Below are positions 16,264 through 23,710 of a DNA stretch of 42,181 bases, one piece after another. The notes beneath the pieces were generated by a model. It was not told the DNA's origin, searched no databases, and saw nothing but the letters and a program-made list of their open reading frames with translations. The translations under genes were made by a program, and so were the position numbers. The DNA comes from Ethanoligenens sp047722935 (lineage in GTDB: Bacteria > Bacillota > Clostridia > Oscillospirales > Ethanoligenentaceae), in NCBI GenBank assembly GCA_047722935.1, contig JBDNZS010000024.1, positions 1 to 42,181 on the forward strand, read 5' to 3'. The number at the start of each line of letters is the position of its first letter. Within the stretch, counting starts at the first letter, position 1.

Positions 16264-16536
16264 TCAATTGATTTTGCGGTAGATGAGGATGGCGGCCAAA
16301 ATGCAGAGTACTTGTGTCAGATTGATGCGCAGACCCAACCCGAAAGAAACGCGCAATACGGACAGGTCAAGCGTGACCGGCTGGGTATCACCAATCCCAA
16401 AGGTTTTGGTGTAGGTCAGAAAGCCCGCCCAGGGAAATTGTTGCAGAGCGGCGGCAATCACGCCGCCCGCCACAATTGCAAGTATCAGGAAAACAATGAG
16501 CAAAAAAACATTTCCGCTTTTTCCAACAGAACGCAT
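16264..16536 (-). CDS. DUF4321 membrane protein
   Basis: 90 residues with two membrane helices: about residues 9-30 (NVFLLIVFLILAIVAGGVIA) and 66-86 (near the C-terminus, INLTQVLCILAAILIY). The loop between them contains GIGDTQPVTLDLSVLRVSFGLGLRINL, the conserved part of DUF4321, a family of small Clostridia proteins of unknown function. ATG 16536 has an AGGAGGTCG ribosome site. It follows dut by 24 bases, so it is in the same operon. Confidence 0.8.
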   Translation of the reverse strand: MRSVGKSGNVFLLIVFLILAIVAGGVIAAALQQFPWAGFLTYTKTFGIGDTQPVTLDLSVLRVSFGLGLRINLTQVLCILAAILIYRKIN

Positions 16537-16560
16537 GATGTCGACCTCCTGTTCGTATAT

Positions 16561-17019
16561 TCAGTAGCGTCCGGTTGATCCAAAACCGCCGCCGGCACGA
16601 GCCGTCTGTTCCAATTCTTTCACTTCGACCAACTCAGGTACGCAGACGGGAGAGATGACCAGCTGTGCAATCCGTTCACCCGGCATGATGACATAGGCCC
16701 TGTCCGAGAGATTACACAGCCCTACGATCAATTCGCCGGTGTAGTCACTGTCGATGACCCCTACGCCGTTGGACAGCGCGATGCCATGCCGTACTGCCAA
16801 TCCGCTGCGTGCGTAGATGAAGGCGGCATATCCGTCGTCCGGTAATTGAATGGCGATACCGGTGGGGATGGATACCAACCCGTGCGGCGCAATCTTTACC
16901 GGCCCGCGCAGGGCGGCAAATAGATCGAATCCGGCCGCTCCGTTGGTGGCGCGGTGCGGCTTTTGGATTTCTACCCCATCATGCGGGACCGTTTTCACTT
17001 TCAGAGTGACTTTGAACAT
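16561..17019 (-). CDS. dut: deoxyuridine 5'-triphosphate nucleotidohydrolase
   Basis: Trimeric dUTPase that converts dUTP to dUMP and pyrophosphate, limiting uracil in DNA and feeding dTMP synthesis. 152 residues with all five motifs in order: AGFDL (motif 1), ARSGLAVRHGI (2), GVIDSDYTGELIVGL (3, with the catalytic Asp and Tyr), GERIAQLVI (4), and the C-terminal GGFGSTGRY (5) that closes over the active site. ATG 17019 has GAGGAAC upstream. It lies between the U32 gene and the DUF4321 gene on the minus strand. Confidence 0.98.
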   Translation of the reverse strand: MFKVTLKVKTVPHDGVEIQKPHRATNGAAGFDLFAALRGPVKIAPHGLVSIPTGIAIQLPDDGYAAFIYARSGLAVRHGIALSNGVGVIDSDYTGELIVGLCNLSDRAYVIMPGERIAQLVISPVCVPELVEVKELEQTARAGGGFGSTGRY

Positions 17020-17088
17020 CGCTGTTCCTCCATGCTTCCTGTGAATTTATCGAAAAGTCGATCATAATCGTGTGCTGGTTTGCTGCAC

Positions 17089-19182
17089 CTACAGCACGCC
17101 TCTTTTGTATAAACCGCGTGTAAATGCGCCGGATGGTGCGCTGCCTCTGCGAAACGACCGTAAAGCTGCCGCGACTTCCTGTGGGGTTTCGGTCGTAAAA
17201 TACAGCTGTAAGAAGGAAACGCCGGTATTCCACAACGCCTCTTGCTGGTCGCACATCCAAAGTGGTCGATCGTTCAGTATTTCCACACAATCGCCTGCGG
17301 CGCCGCATACAACCGGAAAGTGGCAGTTTTTTCGGTCGGTCAAAGAGCCGCCGCAGGCATGTCCGATGCAGTGCTGCCCGTTTTGCAGCGGGCAGTTGCG
17401 CGTCAGCATCAACGGTAAGCGTCCATATGCCAGCAGGCCCGTACAAGCCCCGGCGATTCTGCTTATTTGCCGCAGAGACGCCTCAAAAGAGAGGATACAG
17501 TCGACCGCCCCTGCTTCAATGTAGGCGTCCAGCGACGCACTGTTGACACAGTTGAGAGAATAATCGCCATGAATCGTAAAACCTGCGTCTTGTGCTGCCG
17601 GAAATGCGCCGATATTCCCGCAGAGTGCATGGGTCACGCCCAGTTCCTGCGCACCACGCAAAGCAGGTGCGAGCGCTTTTGCGGAACCGAAAAACGCGCG
17701 CGGCAGCTCTATCCCCAGTGGCAGCCCGTTGTTTGCCGCCTGCTGAAGCAGAGCGGGCGCATGGGCGTATACATTTGCCGGCAAATAGATTCGGTCAATA
17801 CCAGTGAAATCTGCCGCTCCCAGTTGCCCCGCAGAAAATAACCGCACACGGGTCTGCTTTTCCACAGCTTCTGGCCGTTTGGTGGAAAGAACCGGCATGG
17901 CAAACGCGATAGAATGCGGCTGCGTACGTAATGCCAGCAACTGCTCAAGTGCATGCCGGCGGAGTGCGTTCAGTTCCCGCACAGGCAAAGACAGCCCATC
18001 GTCCAATTGCACCTGCATCTGTCGGACAAAAAACGGCGTACCACCGGTCTTGTCCAGTTTTTCTTCTACCGTCAGGTTGTCCAGTGCATGGCTGACGGCA
18101 ACTTCGGGACAAGGCCCGATGCTTTCCGTGATATGTCCGTCTTCGTCTGACGCTTCCAAAACAGTTGGCGTCCCTGCCTGAATAGTGATTTTGAAATCTA
18201 CCGGGATGCGTCGTGTTTCCACCGTTTCTACCCGCAGGTGCGCAATGGCTTTCTGGCTGTCCAACACATCCTCGTGGCTGCGTATGCCAAACATCGACCG
18301 GCCGCGCCGTCCGTCAAAATAGCCCTGTGTAAACCCCGCGCGGGAAAATAACGCGCGCAATTCCTTTAACTGTTCTTCATCGACAGGCTTGTTACGCACG
18401 GCGGCAGCATAGGCACGTACCGCTGCCGTCACATATTCTGGGCGCTTCATCCTCCCCTCGATCTTGAGGGAGGCAACGCCCATTTGTGCCAGCTGGGAGA
18501 TCTCCCGAATCAGAGACAGGTCTTTTAAGGAGAGGTCGTGCCCGGTGCCGCCGGGTACGGAAAACGGCAGACGGCAAACCTGTGCGCAAAGGCCGCGGTT
18601 ACTGCTTCGCCCACCAAGCATGGCACTAAAATAGCACTGCCCCGAAACACTCATGCAGAGCGCACCGTGTACAAACACTTCTACTTCAGGGGTGCAAGGG
18701 CCTTCATTTTGGCGCAGCGCACCGGTGATTTCATTGATTTCGTGTGCAGAGAGTTCGCGGGCAAGCACCACGCGCGACACGCCCATTTTGGCGAGGGCAC
18801 GTACCCCTTCGACGTTATGCACCGCCATTTGGGTAGACGCGTGCAGGTGAAGACCCGGAGCCGCCATATGTGCAAGACGCAACGCACCGATATCCTGTAC
18901 GATCAGCGCGTCTGGTTCCATGCGGCATAGCCGTTCTAAAAAGGCCAGCGCATCTTTCCATTCGTTTTCAAACAGGATGGTGTTGAATGTGATGTAAGCT
19001 TTTACACGGCGCGCGTGCAGCCAGCCGATGGCCTCTTCCAGCGCCGCGTCATCAAAATTCGTAGCGTTTCGCCGTGCGTTAAACGATTGCCCGCCGAAAT
19101 ACACGGCATCGGCTCCCGCGAACGCGGCGGCACGCAGCGTTTCCCAAGACCCTGCCGGGGCAAGCACTTCCGGACGGTTCAT
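17089..19182 (-). CDS. peptidase U32 family protein (long form with DUF3656-like middle)
   Basis: 697 residues. The N-terminal half is the U32 domain: VLAPAGSWETLRAAAFAGADAVYFGG at the start, and the signature EVFVHGALCMSVSGQC at 168-183. C176, C183, C199 and C203 could be iron-sulfur ligands. Characterised relatives (RlhA, TrhP, UbiU/V) are hydroxylation enzymes acting on rRNA, tRNA or ubiquinone precursors rather than peptidases, so an RNA-modifying role is likelier than proteolysis; this is inference. The central part matches the DUF3656-type insert, and a second barrel-like half follows (RIYLPANVYAHAP, then NCPLQNGQHC with more Cys). ATG 19182 overlaps the zapA stop by 4 bases (ATGA), so translation is coupled. 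It precedes dut. Confidence 0.88.
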   Translation of the reverse strand: MNRPEVLAPAGSWETLRAAAFAGADAVYFGGQSFNARRNATNFDDAALEEAIGWLHARRVKAYITFNTILFENEWKDALAFLERLCRMEPDALIVQDIGALRLAHMAAPGLHLHASTQMAVHNVEGVRALAKMGVSRVVLARELSAHEINEITGALRQNEGPCTPEVEVFVHGALCMSVSGQCYFSAMLGGRSSNRGLCAQVCRLPFSVPGGTGHDLSLKDLSLIREISQLAQMGVASLKIEGRMKRPEYVTAAVRAYAAAVRNKPVDEEQLKELRALFSRAGFTQGYFDGRRGRSMFGIRSHEDVLDSQKAIAHLRVETVETRRIPVDFKITIQAGTPTVLEASDEDGHITESIGPCPEVAVSHALDNLTVEEKLDKTGGTPFFVRQMQVQLDDGLSLPVRELNALRRHALEQLLALRTQPHSIAFAMPVLSTKRPEAVEKQTRVRLFSAGQLGAADFTGIDRIYLPANVYAHAPALLQQAANNGLPLGIELPRAFFGSAKALAPALRGAQELGVTHALCGNIGAFPAAQDAGFTIHGDYSLNCVNSASLDAYIEAGAVDCILSFEASLRQISRIAGACTGLLAYGRLPLMLTRNCPLQNGQHCIGHACGGSLTDRKNCHFPVVCGAAGDCVEILNDRPLWMCDQQEALWNTGVSFLQLYFTTETPQEVAAALRSFRRGSAPSGAFTRGLYKRGVL

Positions 19183-19544
19183 TTGCTGCCTTCCGTTTTG
19201 CCCAGTTTGGCGCGCAACGTGATATTTTCACGCTCCAACTCGATCTCTCGGCGGCGCAGTTCGGTTGCTTCGCTCTTGGCGGAGGCGGCTTCTTCAAGGT
19301 AATCTTTGATTTGCGCACGCAGATTGTCGGCCGACTCGGTCGCTTTGGCCGCCTCGTCGCAAAATTCCAGCGCGGCAAAAACGGCCGCCATGGTGGTGGA
19401 CATGTTGGGGGATCGATCCATCAGGTTTTGGAGGTAGTGTTCCACTTTGTCGGCTACCGTGCGAATATATTCTTCACTGTCATGCGACACAATATAAAAT
19501 TCATTGCCGCAGATTTTCAGTTTCACTCTACTTTTTTCGCTCAT
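19179..19544 (-). CDS. zapA: cell division protein ZapA
   Basis: 121-residue FtsZ-ring stabiliser. The N-terminal globular part reads RVKLKICGNEFYIVSHDSEEYIRTVADKVEHYLQNLM, matching the ZapA fold. Residues about 65-118 form a long heptad coiled coil with alternating Lys/Glu, used in the family for dimer and tetramer formation and for bundling FtsZ. It is first in the minus-strand group and overlaps the U32 start by 4 bases. ATG 19544 has AAAGG upstream. The region ahead holds a candidate promoter (19707-19735). Confidence 0.92.
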   Translation of the reverse strand: MSEKSRVKLKICGNEFYIVSHDSEEYIRTVADKVEHYLQNLMDRSPNMSTTMAAVFAALEFCDEAAKATESADNLRAQIKDYLEEAASAKSEATELRRREIELERENITLRAKLGKTEGSK

Positions 19545-19706
19545 CCGTCTGCCTTTCCCGGTTCAGTTTCAATTACACGCGGTATCGTCCGGTTTAACGG
19601 ACGAAAACGGCGGACAACTATTTGATGACACGAGAATTTTCCATGCCCGCAGCCGGGGCACATTTTGCAATTGCCCGCATCACACAAAACGCCATACTTT
19701 TCAATA

Positions 19707-19735
19707 ATTATAATACATTCGCCGCATCTTTTAAA
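19707..19735 (-). promoter_or_regulatory. candidate zapA operon promoter
   Basis: Minus strand: TTTAAA (19735-19730), 17 bases, TATAAT (19712-19707), leaving a leader of about 155 bases before zapA. The gene-free stretch 19545-19987 also holds the spoVT leader structures and one Cys-rich open frame discussed separately. Confidence 0.4.
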
Positions 19736-19832
19736 TGGGAAAGCACAACTTTTCTTCCATTTGGCATCATCCGTCATAAATCGCCCAAATCGTACAGGTT
19801 TTTCTTTTAAGTACAAATCCTCTCTTTACAGG

Positions 19833-19957
19833 TATAATGCGTTTCCCGAGGCAGATACTATATGCGATGCAAAAAAAGCCCGGTTTTTCACATCGAAACA
19901 GAAAAGGCGAAAAACCGTGATGCATTTGTACAGCCGGTTTGTCTTTTGCAGACCGGC
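19833..19957 (+). promoter_or_regulatory. spoVT upstream region with -10-like box and two hairpins
   Basis: A perfect TATAAT is at 19833-19838 but without a good -35, so it is uncertain. Downstream are CGGTTTTTC/GAAAAACCG (19881-19889 with 19909-19917) and GCCGGT/ACCGGC (19933-19938 with 19952-19957), both exact stems lying before the spoVT ribosome site. SpoVT is made under forespore control in Bacillus, but I could not identify a sigma-G box here. Confidence 0.35.
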
Positions 19958-19987
19958 ACACCGCGTAAACAAGAGGAGGTAATTCGT

Positions 19988-20524
19988 TTGAAAGCAACCG
20001 GCATCGTCCGACGCATAGACGATCTGGGCCGCGTAGTCATCCCGAAAGAGATCCGCCGTACCATGCGGATACGCGAAGGCGACCCACTTGAAATATATAC
20101 CGATAATGACGGCGAAGTGATTTTCAAAAAGTATTCTCCCATTGGGGAACTGTCCAATTTTGCCGCGCAGTTTGCGGAAGTGCTGGGCAAGTCTTCTGGA
20201 TATCCTGTCCTCATCTCGGACAGAGATCGCATCATATCCGCCTTTGGCATCCCACGCAAAGAAGTAATTGAGCGCCGGGTGAGCGAGGAACTCGGGGCGC
20301 TGATGGAACAGCGCCGGCCCTATCTGAGCGATGGCGCGCACCATTTGATAGCGGTGGATGGCATGGAGAAAGATGTGGCGGTGGCGGTGCCCATTCTTGC
20401 CGCGGGTGACATGGCAGGTGCAGTTATCCTGCTGTCTACGGAGGAAAACACGGTGCCTGGTGACTTGGAATTGAAACTGTCACAGACGGCAGCCAACTTT
20501 CTGGCCAAGCAGATGGAGGAATAG
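19988..20524 (+). CDS. spoVT: stage V sporulation protein T
   Basis: Forespore transcription regulator of the AbrB superfamily. 178 residues, the same length as B. subtilis SpoVT. Residues 1-50 form the swapped-hairpin DNA-binding domain (MKATGIVRRIDDLGRVVIPKEIRR, MRIREGDPLEIYTDNDGEVIFKKYSPIGEL), nearly the same as in Bacillus. Residues 60-178 form a GAF-like domain ending ETAA-type ANFLAKQME. The start codon is TTG 19988 behind a strong AAGAGGAGGT site; the reading frame is open for 42 more codons upstream but that part is not SpoVT-like. It is monocistronic, closed by a 20-bp-stem terminator, and is divergent from zapA. Confidence 0.97.
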   Translation: MKATGIVRRIDDLGRVVIPKEIRRTMRIREGDPLEIYTDNDGEVIFKKYSPIGELSNFAAQFAEVLGKSSGYPVLISDRDRIISAFGIPRKEVIERRVSEELGALMEQRRPYLSDGAHHLIAVDGMEKDVAVAVPILAAGDMAGAVILLSTEENTVPGDLELKLSQTAANFLAKQMEE

Positions 20525-20546
20525 GTCCCAACCGGCATATTTGCAA

Positions 20547-20595
20547 AAAAGGCTGTGTTTTCATGATTTAAACCGTCATGGAAACACAGCCTTTT
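20547..20595 (+). terminator. spoVT terminator
   Basis: A 20-bp stem, AAAAGGCTGTGTTTTCATGA (20547-20566) with TCATGGAAACACAGCCTTTT (20576-20595), with one G-U pair and a 9-base loop, ending in T4. Confidence 0.9.
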
Positions 20596-20760
20596 CTGTT
20601 TTGCGTGTAGACCGTTTGATTTCTGCTCAATATCATGTTGCAATATAGGCAACAAGACGATACGGAAAATGCATGAAAAGATATTTTCACCAATGTATGC
20701 AGCATTTCCCGGCCTGTTAAATTTTAGTGCGTAAAAATTCAAACAAAATGGGCAAAAGTG

Positions 20761-20789
20761 TTGTTTCTGTTTCAAAACTGGATTATAAT
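20761..20789 (+). promoter_or_regulatory. sigma-A type promoter of mreB
   Basis: TTGTTT (20761-20766), 17 bases, perfect TATAAT (20784-20789). The leader to mreB is about 155 bases. Confidence 0.65.
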
Positions 20790-20810
20790 AAAATAAGCAT
20801 TCTTTGCTTA

Positions 20811-20846
20811 GGGAAATGATGCGGGGCTTTGCCCGCCTATTTTCCC
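20811..20846 (+). other. nested hairpin in the mreB leader
   Basis: GGGAAA (20811-20816) pairs with TTTCCC (20841-20846), and inside it GCGGG (20821-20825) pairs with CCCGC (20832-20836), separated by 4-base internal strands on both sides. The gap 20525-20950 otherwise holds only the spoVT terminator and the mreB promoter. Confidence 0.5.
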
Positions 20847-20950
20847 AGCAGGGCTTTTGCTCGTACAATCGGTTCGCGTCCGTGCGGCCCGAACAGTTTG
20901 ATAAATAAAAAATCATAAAAGCAACGGATTTGAAAGGGGCACAAGCCATT

Positions 20951-21970
20951 ATGTCCATGTTTTCCCATGATATCGGCATAGATTTGGGTACGGCGAATAC
21001 CTTGATTTATATGAAGGGGAAAGGCATCGTCCTGCGTGAGCCGTCGGTTGTGGCAGTCGATGTGAAAACCAACCGCGTATTGGCCGTCGGCAACGGCGCA
21101 AAGCAGATGATTGGCCGTACACCAGGTTCCATTGTGGCCATCCGCCCGCTCAAAGACGGCGTTATCGCCGATTTTGATATCACGGCAAGTATGTTGAAGG
21201 AATTTATCCGTAAGGTGACGGCAGGCAAATTTTCCAAACCCCGCATCATCATCTGCATTCCTTCGGGCGTGACGGAAGTGGAAAAACGCGCGGTGGATGA
21301 GGCTGCCTATCAGGCTGGTGCAAAGGATACATTTCTGGTGCAGGAGCCGATGGCAGCTGCCATCGGCGCGGGCCTGCCCGTGGATGAAGCCACCGGTTCT
21401 ATGGTGGTAGATATCGGCGGCGGCACGGCGGAAGTCGCAGTGATTTCGCTTTCCGGCATCGTTACCTCCCGTTCGGTGCGGGTGGCGGGTGATGAATTCG
21501 ATGATGCGATTATCAATTATGTCAAGAAAAAATACAATCTGTTGATTGGTGAGCGCACTGCGGAAGAGTTGAAAATTGCGCTGGGCTCCGCCTACCCGTA
21601 TGAAGACGAGGGCGACAGGCAGATCAAAGGGCGTAATTTACTGGACGGCCTGCCCAGCAACGTCACTATTACTTCCGCGGAAGTGCGGGAGGCGCTTGCC
21701 GACCCGGTCGCGCAGGTGGTGGATGCCATTCGATCCACATTGGAACGCACGCCGCCGGAACTTTCCGCCGACATCATCGACCGTGGCATTATGCTTACGG
21801 GCGGCGGTGCGTTGCTGCGCGGACTGGATGAACTGATTGCCAAAGAGACTGGCATCCCCGTCAATGTGGCTGAACGCCCGCTTGACTGCGTGGTGGACGG
21901 CACAGGAAAAATGTTGGAAGACATGTCCGGCGCGCTTGCAAACGTGCTTTTTGACGCAAAACGCCGGTGA
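20951..21970 (+). CDS. mreB: rod shape-determining protein MreB
   Basis: Bacterial actin that forms membrane-bound filaments guiding lateral wall synthesis. 339 residues, the normal length. Nucleotide-pocket motifs: phosphate-1 DIGIDLGTANT (residues 6-16), phosphate-2 MVVDIGGGTAEVAVIS, and the adenosine loop GIMLTGGGALLRGLDELI. The conserved PSGVTEVEKRAVDEAAYQAGA and VQEPMAAAIGAGLP stretches identify MreB/Mbl rather than FtsA or DnaK. The start is ATG 20951 with AAAGGGG about 12 bases upstream; ATG 20957 is an alternative. A terminator-like hairpin after it separates it partly from mreCD. Confidence 0.98.
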   Translation: MSMFSHDIGIDLGTANTLIYMKGKGIVLREPSVVAVDVKTNRVLAVGNGAKQMIGRTPGSIVAIRPLKDGVIADFDITASMLKEFIRKVTAGKFSKPRIIICIPSGVTEVEKRAVDEAAYQAGAKDTFLVQEPMAAAIGAGLPVDEATGSMVVDIGGGTAEVAVISLSGIVTSRSVRVAGDEFDDAIINYVKKKYNLLIGERTAEELKIALGSAYPYEDEGDRQIKGRNLLDGLPSNVTITSAEVREALADPVAQVVDAIRSTLERTPPELSADIIDRGIMLTGGGALLRGLDELIAKETGIPVNVAERPLDCVVDGTGKMLEDMSGALANVLFDAKRR

Positions 21971-21989
21971 TTTCAAAAAATGTATGCGG

Positions 21990-22022
21990 GGGTCTTGGCG
22001 CTTGGCGTACAAGGCCCTTTTT
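21990..22022 (+). terminator. possible attenuating terminator between mreB and mreC
   Basis: GGGTCTTG (21990-21997) pairs with CAAGGCCC (22010-22017) including one G-U pair, followed by T5 (22018-22022). This could lower mreCD expression relative to mreB. No convincing mreC promoter was seen in 22023-22185. Confidence 0.5.
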
Positions 22023-22185
22023 CCATCCCGTTGTGCATCACTGTGGTTTCACATATTGTTCATAAACTTTTGATATGCTGGATACCGCAGAGCATGGTGC
22101 TGTCACGATGTGGGCAGCATATGAGCGCCGTCTGCGCAGGCAGGTCTTTCAGTGTCCTGCGCGTACAGATTTACAGGAGGGTTCC

Positions 22186-23058
22186 ATGCGCGATTTTTTC
22201 AGGAGCCTGCAATTCAAAATTTTTGCGGCCGTCGCACTGGTTCTTGTTGGATTGATGCTGCGTTCGGCATTGGGCGGGGGCACATCCACCGCCACAGCCA
22301 GTGTTTTCAGCGTTGTTGTTTCGCCAATACAGCAACTGTCTTCTACGGTTTCGGATTTCTTTTACAACGCGTTTTCCAGCATTGCTACCGCTGGACAGCT
22401 GCGCACTGAAAATACGGCGCTGAAAAAACAGCTGAGCGACCTGCGTTCCCAATTGGTCAATTATAATCAAATGCAGCAGGAGAATGCCCAGTATCAGAAA
22501 ATGTACAGTATCTCCAAAGAGAACCCCGATCTCAAGCTGTTGCCCGCACGTGTCATCTCCCGTGATCCAGGCCAATGGTACTCCGCCTTTACCATTGACA
22601 AGGGGTTGGTGGATGGCATTAAACCATATGAACCGGTGGTCACACCGGATGGTTTGGTGGGTGAGACCACCGAGGTAATGGCCACGACGTCTGTTGTTAC
22701 CACCATCCTTGACCCTACCGTCAAAGTCAGCATCGTGGTCAGTGAGAGTGGGGATTTGGGGTTGGCACATGGGGACCGCAATCTGGCTGCGAAGGGTCTG
22801 CTGGCCATTGATTATCTGCCCAAAGACAGCGCTGTGGCCACCGGGAATATCATCGTCACGGCCGGCCGTGCGGGCGTGTTCCCTGCGAACTTGAAAGTCG
22901 GTCTGGTGCAGCAGGTCAAAACACAGAACGCGGGCATTACCCTGTATGCTGTCTGCAAACCGCTTGCAGACCCGACAACTGTCAAGGATGTGACTGTCGT
23001 CACTGATTTTACGGGAAAAAGCACTGATACGTCCAATACGCCGTCTGCATCAAAATGA
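22186..23058 (+). CDS. mreC: rod shape-determining protein MreC
   Basis: 290-residue bitopic membrane protein that scaffolds the elongation complex outside the membrane. It has a short cytoplasmic start (MRDFFRSLQFK), one membrane helix (about 12-28), a coiled coil (about 66-105, TENTALKKQLSDLRSQLVNY) and two beta-barrel subdomains (PARVISRDPGQWYSAFTIDKG, and IIVTAGRAGVFPANLKVGLV, the MreC hallmark), ending in a Ser/Thr-rich tail. ATG 22186 has CAGGAGGG ahead. mreD follows after 40 bases with its own ribosome site. Confidence 0.96.
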   Translation: MRDFFRSLQFKIFAAVALVLVGLMLRSALGGGTSTATASVFSVVVSPIQQLSSTVSDFFYNAFSSIATAGQLRTENTALKKQLSDLRSQLVNYNQMQQENAQYQKMYSISKENPDLKLLPARVISRDPGQWYSAFTIDKGLVDGIKPYEPVVTPDGLVGETTEVMATTSVVTTILDPTVKVSIVVSESGDLGLAHGDRNLAAKGLLAIDYLPKDSAVATGNIIVTAGRAGVFPANLKVGLVQQVKTQNAGITLYAVCKPLADPTTVKDVTVVTDFTGKSTDTSNTPSASK

Positions 23059-23098
23059 CGGTTCTTTTCGCAATTCTATAGGCAAGGAGGCGGGCACC

Positions 23099-23611
23099 AT
23101 GCATATCTTCTACCGGAAAAATACATGGAAATGGCTGGCATATGCGATCACATTGCTGGTTGTGGCGGCACTCCAGACCACGCCGCATTTGTTTCCTACC
23201 ATTTCCAATATTCGCCCCGTTTTGCTTATTCCGCTGGTCATTGTGGTGGCTATGCGGGAAGGCGCGGGACCCGGCGGTGTGTTTGGTGTGTTGGCGGGAT
23301 TGCTCTGGGATATCTCTGGCGGGGCGCCTTTTGGGTTCCACGGCTTTTTTCTGATGGCAATTGGCATCTTGGCTGCATTGCTGGTCAGCGAGATTTTTCA
23401 CGCTTCCTTGTTCTCCGCGTTGCTGTTTGGATTTGGTTTTGAATTTTTGATGGAACTGATTTCGTGGTTTTTTTTGGACTACATGACGGGTGGGCAGGAT
23501 TTTGTTTATGCACTTATCAGTGTGATTCTGCCTACGGCAATCTACTCGTTTGCTTTCGTCATTCCATTTTATTTTTGGGCAAAGTATCTGAATCTTCGCT
23601 TGACAGAGTAA
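23099..23611 (+). CDS. mreD: rod shape-determining protein MreD
   Basis: 170-residue integral membrane protein of about five to six helices (hydrophobic stretches near residues 11-27, 38-52, 58-75, 83-100, 103-126 and 138-160). The REGAGPGGVFGVLAGLLWDIS segment around residues 52-72 is the MreD family pattern. It works with MreC as a membrane partner of RodA/PBP2. ATG 23099 has a strong AAGGAGG site. The PBP2 gene begins 99 bases downstream. Confidence 0.93.
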   Translation: MHIFYRKNTWKWLAYAITLLVVAALQTTPHLFPTISNIRPVLLIPLVIVVAMREGAGPGGVFGVLAGLLWDISGGAPFGFHGFFLMAIGILAALLVSEIFHASLFSALLFGFGFEFLMELISWFFLDYMTGGQDFVYALISVILPTAIYSFAFVIPFYFWAKYLNLRLTE

Positions 23612-23710
23612 TTTGTCAGCGACCCTTCATCCCTTGTCCCCACAGGGCAGGGGCAGGATGTTTGCTATCAGGAATGAACGCCGATACGAAGCGGCAGAAT
23701 GGAGTTTTGC

